NCBI GenBank assembly: GCA_963580455.1
Contig: OY756969.1
Location: forward strand, 10,059,501-10,123,500
Length of the DNA stretch: 64,000 bases
Source of the DNA: Euonymus europaeus
Taxonomy: Eukaryota; Streptophyta; Magnoliopsida; Celastrales; Celastraceae
Reading direction: 5' to 3'
Position 1 is the first letter of the stretch. Each line of letters opens with the position of its first letter. The notes below the pieces were generated by a model. That model was not told the origin of the DNA, searched no databases, and was given only the letters and a program-made list of their open reading frames with translations. Below, in pieces: positions 23,901 through 34,561 of the stretch. The position numbers and the translations under genes are program-made.

Positions 23901-25946
23901 TGGTCCGAAATTGCTCGACTCTCTCTATGGAGGAGCTTTTAACGGTTTTATCCATTTGTCATAGAAAGCTGGTGTTCTGGCATCGAAATAATCTCAGAAT
24001 CTTATACTGACAAAATTTGACATAGAAGAACAATAAAAAGTGTACAACGAGCAACTTTGATGGTCCGAAATTGCTCAAATCTCTCGATGGAGGTGTTTTT
24101 AATGGTTTTTCCCAATTAAGAAAGAAATTTGTTCTCTCGACAGTAAAATAATTTACGAAGTGCATAGTAGTAAATTAGGACATAAAGAAACAATAAAAAG
24201 TATATGCCTATCAATTTTGATTGTGACGCCTCGATCCGGGCACGCCACGGGCGCCCTCCGGCACCGTCCTAGGCCGCTAGTGCGATCATCCGGTAGACCG
24301 AAAAATCCGGCTGCATCTCCCCGTATATCAGGGAGTCCCCGCCTGCATCAGAAACGCGCAGCATAAAATCATTCCATCACACTAGCAACCTAGCTAGGCC
24401 TCAGGCCTCAAACACATGCAATCCTGTTCCTGGGGCCTCAGGCCATCCATTACCAGCATGCACAAACTAATAGTAATAACACATCATCAAATTCATAATA
24501 TCATATAACCTTAAAATCAACTCAGCATACATCATGCATACACCTATCTGGTGCCAATGGTTATAAGTATATTATGAATAACATCCATACATCAAAATCA
24601 AAATATGTGCTAGAGTACATCTCTAACACCCATATCCTACCCAGGGCCATCCATGTCACATCCCGCCTTACTGATCCGCTCCACTGCTACCTGTACCAGA
24701 ATCTCTTGTGGGAAGGAATAGAAAGTAGAGAGTGAGCAAGAAGCTCAGTAGGGTTAAGAGTAATGAGCATATAAAGGTTGAATCCGAACATTAGGCTATG
24801 CAACAATATGAAATCTACTACATGCACGTATACTCAACAATCACATAGAACATCAATCCGGGTAATTCCCTCAATGAGCAAACCTCATCGATACCATGGC
24901 TCATTCCATGTAATATCGAACGTGAGCAAGCTCACCACATCAACTCATCAATATCATGGACGCTATCCATGTAATATTGAACAGCAGCAAGCTCCCCAAC
25001 ATCAAACGCTCTTGGATTACCCGGTTGCGTGAACCTATCATGCCCGCACCATTCCAGGCAAGGTCCCTCATTAACCATACCTCTAGTGCATTATCCTACT
25101 TGGAGATCACATGACTTGGTGGTAACTCTCATCACCTCGTCATCCCTCCAAGTAGCTTTCAAGAATTCTAAGGAGCCCCGAGTCCATACCCGGTCCCCAA
25201 TGCAACTCTAATGCACTTATGCCATGACATGCCGAAAAGATATATATATGAACATCCTACATATATATATATACATAACTACCATGATGCATGAACGGAA
25301 ATCACATCGTGCCCATAGGTGATGGAACACGCACGATCGGGGCATGCAACATCAAAAATTAACAATATTCCACAAGCAAGGTTCGTTTTCCCTTAGAAGA
25401 AATTAAGGCGGAAACACAAATAAAATGACCAATGAGGAATCGAAACGCTCTTTAATAATGAGAACGAACGAAAGAAAGAAAGGTTGGAAATCCTCTACCT
25501 CGTGTCGAGCAATTTACCCAAAATCCACAATTAGGGTTTAAAGCCCCGTTTCACCAACCTAATAATTTAACACAATCGAACTCTAATAATCATTCAAAAT
25601 AACTCAACATATCATATCCAATATGAATTAAATCACTAAATCGTGAAAACTTACTTTCTCTCTCTAGGTTCCTCTCAAACCCACAAACTTCAACCTTATG
25701 GAACTCAAGTCCAAAATAAGAATCAAACCTACATATACAACCAAATATGACCTAGTACCAATATATCTAAACCGTATCAATATATCTAAACCATATGGAT
25801 CAACTCTAAGCAAGCCATCAAGATCTACTCGAAACCCTAGAAATGAAAAGTCAAGAAATATTACTTCAAACACTTGAATCTTCCTTGAATCCTCTCTAAA
25901 TCTCCAAAACCAAGCTTCAATCTCCAAGAATCACCTCAAATGCACT

Positions 25947-25967
25947 TCTCTCTCTCTCTCTCTCTCT
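25947..25967. repeat. (TC)n microsatellite in the solo LTR
   Basis: An uninterrupted TC dinucleotide run of about 21 bp. CT/AG-rich tracts occupy the same relative place in the other LTRs (about 6770-6795, 12320-12350 and 39600-39635), so this is an expanded form of a shared pyrimidine tract. Confidence 0.85.
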
Positions 25968-26019
25968 AAAAGTTGGAATACCCATAATAATGAAGAAACA
26001 ACCCTGTGTTTCATCATAT

Positions 26020-26330
26020 GAAACACGGGTTGCGCCCAGGCGCTACCCTGGGCGCCTAGGCGCCCTGGCCTAATGAATCTTTCCCAGGCGCGCTGCTCTG
26101 GGCACCATCCTGAGCGTGCAGAGTTTTCACGCCCAGGCGAGGTGCGCCTGGGCAGGCACCTAGGCGCCCTAGCACCTGAGCAGCTTCCCAGCTCCCTGGA
26201 CTGGATGCCATCCTGGGTGTGCTGATTTTTCACGCCCAGGCGAGGTGCGGCTTGGCGCCCCTAGGCCTACTCCACTCCCACTCTTCCACTGGACTGGGCG
26301 CAGTGCCTAGCTGGCCAGAAGGTACGTCTA
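26020..26330. repeat. GC-rich repeat module inside the solo LTR
   Basis: A strongly GC-rich island in an AT-rich LTR, built of GGCGCC, CCTAGGCG and GCCCAGGCG words. TTTTCACGCCCAGGCGAGG occurs twice, about 104 bp apart (26123 and 26227). It sits beside the TC tract, the same relative place where the other LTRs carry CAGCGCT or TCCGGA modules. Confidence 0.7.
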
Positions 26331-27176
26331 GTCCAGTTTCTAAATTTCTGAAGCAACAACAAACTTCACCAAAAAAAAATTTTTTGGGTCGGGGTTTCAC
26401 ATTAATGATTCAGAATTACTCAATTCTATCCATGGAGGAGCCTTTAATGGTTTTTTCCATTTGCAATACAAAGTTAGGGTTTTGGCATCGAAATAATCTA
26501 TGGAGCTTATACTCGTAAAATTTAACATAAGAAAACAATAAAAAGTGTACACCGAGCAACATTGATAGTCCAAAATTGCTCAGCTCTCTCGACAGAGGTG
26601 CTTTGATTGGTTTTGTCCATTTTTCATAGAAACTTGGTGTTTTGGCATCAAAATAATTTCAAAAGCTTATACTCTTAAAATTTGACATAAAAGAACAATA
26701 AAAAGTGTACACCAAGCAACTTTAATGGTCCAAAATTGCACAACTCTCTCGATAGAGGTGCTTTGATCGGTTTTCTCAAATTAAGAAGGAAGTTTGTTCT
26801 CTTGACAGCAAAACAATCTACGAAGTGAATAATAGTAAATTTGGACATAAAGAAACAATAAAAAGTGCATAGCTATCAACTTTTATGGTTCAAAATTACT
26901 TAATTCTATCCATGGAGGTGCCTTTAACGGTTTTGTCCATTTATGATATATACAAAGTTAGAGTTTTGGCCTTGAAATAATCTATGGAGCTTATACTAAT
27001 AAAATTTGACATCTGAGAACAATAAAAAGTGTACACCGACCAACCTTGATGGTTCAGAATTGCTGAACTCTCTATTTGGAGGAGCTTTTAACGGTTTTTT
27101 CCATTTGTCATATAAACTTGGTGTTTTGGCATCGAAATAATCTCAGAAGCTTATACTCATAAAATTTGACGTAGAA

Positions 27177-27500
27177 GAACAATAATAATTGTACACTGAG
27201 CAACTTTGATGGTCCGAAATTGTTCAACTCTCTCTATGGAAGAGCTTTTAACGGTTTTGTCCATTTGTGATAGAAAGTTGGTGTTTTGGCAACGAAATAA
27301 TCTCAGAAGCTTATAATCATAAAATTTGACGTAGAAGAACAATAAAAATTGTACACTGAGCAACTTTTATGGTCTGAAATTGCTCAACTCTCTCTATGGA
27401 AGAGTTTTTAACGGTTTTGTCCATCTGTGATAGAAAGTTGGTGTTTTGGCATTGAAATAATCTCAGAAGCTTATAATCGTAAAATTTGACGTAGAAAAAC
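27177..27500. repeat. Tandemly duplicated A monomer
   Basis: Two adjacent monomers share the unusual variants ATTGTACACTGAG, CTATGGAAGAG, TGTGATAGAAAGTTGG, TTATAATC and GACGTAGAA, indicating a local duplication. Confidence 0.65.
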
Positions 27501-30500
27501 AATAAAAAGTGTTCACCGAGCAACTTTAATGGTTGGAAATAGATCAACTCTATCGATGGAGGTGTTTTTAATGGTTTTGCCCAATTTAGAACAAAATTTG
27601 TTCTCTTGACAACAAAACAATCTACAAAGTGAATTCTAGTAAATTTGGACATAAAGAAATAATAAAAAGTGTATGCCTATCAACTTTGATGATTCAGAAT
27701 TACTCAATTATATCCATGGAGGAGCTTTAATGTTTTTGTCCATTTGGGATACAAAATTGGGGTTTTGGCATCGCAATAATCAATGGACCATATACTCATA
27801 AAATTTGTCATAGACGAACAATAAAAAGTGTACACCAAGAAACTTTGATAGTCAAAAATTGCTCAACACTCTCGACAGAGGTGCTTTGATCGGTTTTCTC
27901 TAATTAAGAAGGAAATTTGTTCTCTTGACAATAAAATAATCTACAAAGGGAATACTAGTCAATTTGGACATAAAGAAACAGTAAAAAGTGCATACCTATC
28001 AACTTGGTATGGTCGGAATTACTCAATTCTATCCATGGAGGAGCCTTTAACGATTTTGTCTGTTTGTGATAGAAACTTGGTGTTTTGGCATCGAAATAAT
28101 CTCAGAAACTTATGCTCATAAAATTTGACGTATAAGAACAATAAAAAGTGTACACCGAGCAACTTTGATGGTCTGAAATTGCTCAAATCTCTCGATGGAC
28201 GAGTTTTTAATGGTTTTGCCCAATTAAGAATGAAATTTGTTCTCTTGACAACAAAACAATCTACGAAGCGAATACTAGTAAATTTGGACACAATGAAATA
28301 ATGAAAAGTGTATCCCTATTCACTTTGATGATTCGAAATTACTCAACTCTATCCATGGAGGAGCCTTTAACGGCTTCGTCTATTTGCGATATAAAATTGG
28401 GGTTTCGGCATCGAAATAATCTATGGAGCTTATACTCATAAAATTTGACATAAGAGAACAATAAAAAGTGTAGACCGAGCAACTTTGTATGGTTCGAAAT
28501 TGCTTAACTCTCTCTATGGATGAACTTTTAACGGTTTTGTCCATTTGTAATAGAAAGGTTGCGTTTTAGCATCGAAATAATTTAGGAAGTTTATACTCGT
28601 AAAATTTGTTATAGAAAAACGATAAAAATTGTTCACCGAGCAACTTTAATTAATCGGAATTGCTGAACTCTCTCTTTGGAGGTGCTTTTAATGGTTTTGT
28701 CCATTTGTCATGGAAAGTTAGGATTTTGACATCCAAATAATCTAGGAAGCTTATACTCACAAAATTTCACATAGAAGAACAATAAAAAGTGTACGCCGAG
28801 CAACTTTGGTGGTTCGGAATTACTTAACTCTCTCTATGGAGGAGCATTTAACGGTTTTGTCCATTTGTCATAGAAACTTCGTGTTTTGGCATCGAAATAA
28901 TCTCAGAAGCGTATACTCATAAAATTTGACATAGAAGAACAATAAAAAGTGTACACCGAGCAAATTTGATGGTACGAAATTGCTCGACTCTTTCTATGGA
29001 GGACCTTTTAACGGTTTTGGTCGTTTGTCATAGAAAGTTGGTGTTTTGGCATCGAAATAATCTCATAAACTTATACTCGTAAAATTTGACATAGAATAAC
29101 AATAAAAAGTGTACAACGAGCAACTTTGATGGTACGAAATTGCTCAAATCTCTCGATGGAGGTGTTCTTAATGGTTTTGCCCAATTTAAAATGAAATTTA
29201 TTCTCTTGACAACAAAACAATTTACGAAGCGCATACTAGTAAATTAGGATACAAATAAACAATATAAAGTCTATGCCTATCAACTTTGATGATTCAGAAT
29301 TCTCAATTCTATCCATGGAGGAGCCTTTAACGGATTTTTCCATTTGCGATAAAAAGTTGGGGTTTTGGCATCGAAATAATCTATGGAGCTTATACTCGTA
29401 AAATTTGACATAAGAAAACAATAAAAAGTGTACACCGAGCAACATTGATAGTCCACAATTGCTCAACACTCTCGACAGAGTTGCTTTAATCGGTTTTGTC
29501 CATTTGTCATAGAAACTTGGTGTTTTGGCATCGAAATAATCTCAAAAGCTTATACTCGTAAAATTTGACATAGAAGAACAATAAAAAGTGTACACCGAGC
29601 AACTTTGATGGTCCAAAATTGCCCAACTCTCTCGACAGAGGTGCTTTGATTGGTTTTCTCAAATTAATAAGGAAATTTGTTCTCTTGACAGCAAAACAAT
29701 CTACGAAGTGAATAATAGTAAATTTGGACATAAAGAAACAATAAAAAGTGCATAGCTATCAACTTTGATGGTTCGGAATTACTCAATTCTATCCATGGAG
29801 GTGCCTTTAACGGTTTTGTCCATTTATGATACAAAGTCGAGGTTGTGGCATTGAAATAATCTATGGAGCTTATACTCATAAAATTTGACATAAGAGAACA
29901 ATAAAGTGTACATCGAACAACCTTGATGATTCAGAATTGCTGAACTCTCTCTTTGGAGGAGCTTTTAACGGTTTTGTCCATTTGTCATAGAAACGTGGTC
30001 TTTTGGCATCGAAATAATCTCAAAAGCTTATACTTGTAAAATTTTACGTAGAAGAACAATAAAATTTTTACACCGAGCAACTTTGATGGTCTGAAATTCC
30101 TCGACTCTCTCCATGGAGGAGCTTTTAACGGTTTTGATCATTTGTCATAGAAAGTTGGTGTTTTGGCATCGAAATAATCTCAGAAGCTTATACTCGTAAA
30201 ATTTGACATAGAAGAACAATAAAAAGTCTACAACGAGCAACTTTGATGGTTCGAAATTGCTCAAATCTCTCGATGGAGGTGTTCTTAATGGTTTTGCCCA
30301 ATTTAGAATGAAATTTGTTCTCTTGCTGACAAAATAATTTACGAAGTGCATACTAGTAAATTAGGATACAAATAAACAATAAAAAGTCTATGCCTATCAA
30401 CTTTGATGATTCAGAATTCTCAATTCTATCCATGGAGGAGCCTTTAATGGTTTTTTCCATTTGCGATAAAAAGTTGGGGTTTTGACATCGAAATAATCTA

Positions 30501-30864
30501 TGGAGCTTATACTCATAAAATTTGACATAAGAAAACAATAAAAAGTGTACACCGAGCAACTTTGATAGTCAAAAATTGCTCAACACTCTTGACAGAGGAG
30601 CTTTGATCGATTTTCTTCAATTAAAAAGGAAATTTGTTCTCTTGACAACAAAACAGTCTACGAAGCGAATACTAGTCAATTTGGACACAAATAAATAATA
30701 AAAAGTGCATACCTATCGACTTTGACTTGTCAGAATTACTCAATTCTATCCATGGAGGAGCCTTTAACGATTTTGTCCATTTGTCATAGAAACTTGGTGT
30801 TTTGGCATCGAAATAAACTCAGAAGCTTATACTCGTAAAATTTGACGTATAAGAACAATAAAAC

Positions 30865-31190
30865 GTGTACACCGAGAAACTTTGATAGTCCAAAATTGCT
30901 CAACTCTCTTGACAGAAGAGCTTTTATCGGTTTTGTCCATTTTTCATAGAAACTTGGTGTTTTGGCATCGAAATAATCTCAGAAGCTTATACTCGCAAAA
31001 TTTGACATAGAAAACAATAAAAAGATAAAAAGTGTACACCGAGAAACTTTGATAGTCCAAAATTGCTCAACTCTCTTGACAGAAGAGCTTTTATCGGTTT
31101 TGTCCATTTTTCATAGAAACTTGGTGTTTTGGCATCGAAATAATCTCAGAAGCTTATACTCGCAAAATTTGACATAGAAAACAATAAAAA
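30865..31190. repeat. Near-identical tandem duplication, 167-bp period
   Basis: The monomers starting at 30865 and 31032 share GAGAAACTTTGATAGTCC, CTTGACAGAAGAGC, TTTTTCATAGAAAC and ACTCGCAAAATTTG with no difference that I can see over ~150 bp. The 167-bp offset comes from a 2-bp loss and an AAAAAGAT-like insertion at the junction (about 31020-31030). One of the youngest single-monomer events in the window. Confidence 0.75.
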
Positions 31191-33434
31191 GTGTACACCG
31201 AGCAACTTTGATGGCCCAAAATTGCTCAACGCTCTCTATGGAGGAGCTTTTAATGGTTTTGTCTATTTATTATAGATAGTTCGTGTTTTGGCATCGAAAT
31301 AACCTCAGAAGCTTATACTCATAAAATTTGACATACAAGAACAATAAAAATTATACACCGAGCAACTTTGATGGTCTGAAATTGCTCAAATCTCTCGATG
31401 GAGGTGTTTTTAATAGTTTTGCCCAATTTAGTATGAAATTTGTTATCTTGACAACAAAACAATCTACGAAGTCAATACTAGTAAATTTGGACATAAAGAA
31501 ACAATAAAAAGTCTATGCCTATCAACTTTGATGATTCGGAATTACTCAATTCTATCCATCGAGTAGCCTTTAACAGTTTTGTGCATTTGCTATACAAAGT
31601 TGGGGCATTGGCATCAAAATAATCTGTGGAGCTTATACTCATAAAATTTGACATAAGAGAACAATAAAAATTGTACACCGAGCAACTTTGATAGTCAAAA
31701 ATTGCTCAACTCTCTCGACAGAGGTGCTTTGATCGGTTTTCTCTAATTAAGAAGGAAATTTGTTTTCTTTACAATAAAATAATCTACGAAGTGAATACTA
31801 GTAAATTTGGACATAAATAAATAATAAAAAGTGCATACCTATCAACTTTGGTGGTTCGGAATTGCTCAACTCTCTTTATGGAGGTGCTTTTAATGATTTT
31901 GTCTATTTGTCATAGAAAGTTGTTGTTTTGGCATCAAAATAATGTAGAAAGTTTATACTCGTAAAATTTGATATATAAGAACAGTAAAAAGTGTATACCG
32001 AGACACTTTGATGGTTCAGAATTGCTCAACTCTCTCTATGGAGGAGCGTTTATCGGTTTTGTCCATTTGTGATACAAAGTTGGGGTTTTGACATGGAAAT
32101 AATCAACGGAGCTTATACTCGTAAAATATGACATAGAAGAACAATAAAAAGTGTACACTAAGCAACTTTGACTGTCCAAAATTGCTCAACAGTCTCGACA
32201 GAGGTGCTTTGATCGGATCTCGCCAATTAAGAAGGAAATTTGTTCTCTTGACAACAAAATAATTTACGAAACGAATACTAGTAAATTTGAACACAAAGAA
32301 ACAATAAAATGTGCCTACTAATCAACTTTGACGGGTCGAAATTACTCAATTCCATCCATGGCGGAGCTTTTTAGGGTTTTTTCCATTTATGATACAAAGT
32401 TGGGGTTTTGGCATTGAAATAATCTGTGGAGGTTATACTCATAAAATTTGACATATGACAACAATAAAAAGTGTACAACGAGCAGCTTTGATGGTTCGGA
32501 ATTGCTCAACTCTCTCTTTGGAGGAGTTTTCAATGGTTTTGTCCATTTGTCATAGAAAGTTGGGATTTTGGCATCGAAATAATCTCAGAAGCTTATACTC
32601 GTAAAATTTGACATAGAAGAACAATAAAAAAGTGTACACCGAGCAACTTTGATGGTTTGAAATTGCTCAACACTCTCTATGGAGGAGATATTAACGATTT
32701 TGTCCATTTGTAATAGAAAGTTGGTGTTTTGGCATCGAAATAATCTCACAAGCTTATACTCGTAGAATTTGACATAGAAGAACAATAAAAAGTGTACACC
32801 AAGCAACTTCGGTGGACCGAAGTTGTTTTTGGTCGATGGAGATATTTTTTGTGGTTTTGTTCAATTTAAAACAAAATTTGTTCTCTTGACAACAAAACAA
32901 CCTACGAAGAGAATACTAGTAAATTTTGACAAAAAGAAACAATAAAAAGTGCACACCTATTAACGTTGATGATTCGGAATCACTAAATTCCATCCATGAA
33001 GGAGCCTTTAACGACTTTGTCCATTTGTGATATAAATTTGGGGTTTAGGCATCGAAAGGATCTATGGTGCTTATACTCGTAAAATTTGACATAAGAGAAC
33101 AATAAAAAGTGTACGCCGAGCAACTTTGATGGTTCAGAATTGTTCAACTATCTTTATGAAGATGCTTTTAACAATTTTGTCTATTTGTCATAGAAAGTCG
33201 TTGTTTTGACATCGAAATAATGTAGGAAGTTTGTACTCGTAAAATTTGATACAGAAGAATAATAGAAAGTGTACACCGAGCAACTTTGATGGTTCGGAAA
33301 TTGCTCAACTCTCTCTTTGGAAGAGCTTTTAACGGTTTTGTCCATTTGACATAGAAAGTTGGGATTTTGGCATCTAAATAATCTTGGAAGCTTATGCTCA
33401 TAAAATTTGACATAGAAGAACAATAAAAAGTGTA

Positions 33435-33540
33435 CGCCCAAACCAGTATTAAGCCAGAGATAGATAGGGGCGGCAGGAAAGCGAATGGCGGAAGGCTAGG
33501 AATGAACTAAAGCTGGTCGTAGATTAGGTTAAGCTCCGTT
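33435..33540. repeat. Passenger segment, copy 6
   Basis: Full-length: GCCCAAACCAGTATTAAG, GGCGGCAGGAAAGCG, GGCGGAAGGCTAGG, CGTAGATTAGG. It ends before CAACTTTGATGG. This copy is more than 15 kb from copy 5, so the passenger-bearing unit spread widely. Confidence 0.85.
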
Positions 33541-33834
33541 CAACTTTGATGGTCTGAAATTGCTCAACTCTCTCTATGGAGGAGCTTTTAACGATTTTGT
33601 CCATTTTTCATAGAAAGTTGGTGTTTTGGCATTGAAATAATCTCATAAGCTTATACTCGTAAAATTTGACATAGAAGAACAGTAAAAGTGTACACCGAGC
33701 AACTTTGATCATCCGAAATTGCTCAACTCTCTCGATGGAAGTGTTTTTAATGGTTTTTCCAATTTAGAATGAAATTTGTTCTCTTGACAACCAAACAATT
33801 TACGAAGCGAATACTAGTAAATTTGGACATAAAG

Positions 33835-34561
33835 TGTCACGCCCCTCTCCCAGATAGGTGCGGATGAGCACCCATGAATCCCAGAGGCGTGACCGGCAGG
33901 GAACTCCTTCATTCCCCGAACCGGATTTACACCCCAAGCTACCCAAACACTACATAAGTAGTCTCACATGTATATATATAAATCTCAACCATAATCCCAA
34001 ATACTCCAAACATAATGTAATCTGCTATCCAGTGTCTACAGCGGAAAATCCAAGTATCATAAATACGAATAACAAATACTAAAACAGACACAAACATCCC
34101 CACAGCAGCTACCCATCACATCTCACACATCACCGCGCTGATCACATCCACTCCGGCTATCTCACCTGAAAAACATGAGAATGAAAGGGATGAGCCACAA
34201 AGCTCAGTAGGGATATAAAGAAGTATCAAACATCAGAGTAAATGGAAAATAAAACCCAAGAGGTATGTGAACTGAACAGAAATAAAGTAAGAAAAATCCG
34301 AAAGGTATAAGAGTACATAAAAGGAACCATACAGTAATACCCTAATAGAGTAAAGAATCTCCGAACCCGTCATAAACATCAATAATCGATCAATCTGTAG
34401 GGTAGACACCGAGTAGGCTCCACCACTACCATCCTCAAGTACACCATCATAATCAGTACACCATCATAATCCAACTCAAATCCATATCAACTCAAAACCA
34501 TATAATATCATAAATCCTCCTCTGGACCCACCATGATCCCCGCAAGGTGTCTCCCAGTCCA
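33835..34561 (-). mobile_element. Truncated LTR fragment of a different gypsy family
   Basis: It starts with TGTCACGCCCC at 33835, the same LTR terminus as the main element, and contains GATGAGCCACAAAGCTCAGTAGGG (about 34190-34212), the conserved LTR core. Otherwise it is largely unlike the other LTRs. It runs out near 34561 without a second terminus. The satellite does not resume in phase: the left side breaks at a B monomer's GGACATAAAG, while the right side begins inside a C monomer at GTTTGTCAATTTATGATAC. So most of the LTR and about 120 bp of satellite were lost together. Confidence 0.8.

Larger units (their letters stand above)
12706..24221. repeat. 160-bp satellite array, second block
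   Basis: Continuous 160-bp monomers of classes A, B and C. B-C pairs recur at about 13.17, 13.67, 14.31, 14.95, 16.33, 16.81, 17.44 and 18.33 kb. From 19.24 to 20.52 kb there is a run of four B-C pairs, giving a local 320-bp period. The later B copies belong to a sub-variant with CGACAGAGGTGCTTTGATCGG. Local damage includes a partial monomer near 18970-19010, an internal deletion at 19199-19210, a ~37-bp duplication near 23470-23520, and a deletion that fuses an A start to a C monomer near 15850. Three passenger copies lie at 12929, 15585 and 18078. No gene seen. Confidence 0.94.
24222..26401 (-). mobile_element. Solo LTR of a related gypsy family (2180 bp)
   Basis: In element orientation it runs TGTGAAACCCCGACCC...GGCGTCACA, with TG...CA ends, and has no internal region. 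It shares blocks with the 5114-7074 and 10729-12705 LTRs: CCGTATATC, GCATCAGAAACGC, AAGCTCAGTAGGG (24741-24753), GGTTGCGTGAACC, GATGCATGAACGGAAATCACA and CTACCTCGTGTCGAGCAATTTACC. Flanks read TTGAT (24217-24221) and TTAAT (26402-26406), a 5-bp duplication with one mismatch. The satellite phase is continuous once one copy is removed. It probably arose by recombination between the two LTRs of a former full element. Short open frames inside are not genes. Confidence 0.9.
26402..33834. repeat. 160-bp satellite array, third block
   Basis: A, B and C monomers with many B-C pairs carrying the CGACAGAGGTGCTTTGATCGG sub-variant of B. Chimeric monomers with a C-type left half and an A-type right half occur near 28010-28130 and 30720-30850. 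Adjacent duplicated monomers lie at 27177-27500 and 30865-31190. Near 31845 a B monomer is followed directly by an A-type monomer, an exception to the B-then-C order. One passenger copy lies at 33435. The block is cut off mid-B monomer at 33834. No gene seen. Confidence 0.94.

Noticed and set aside
24160..24366. A 68-codon open frame crossing into the solo LTR
   Set aside because: It begins in satellite and ends in LTR sequence, so it is a chance frame across an insertion junction.
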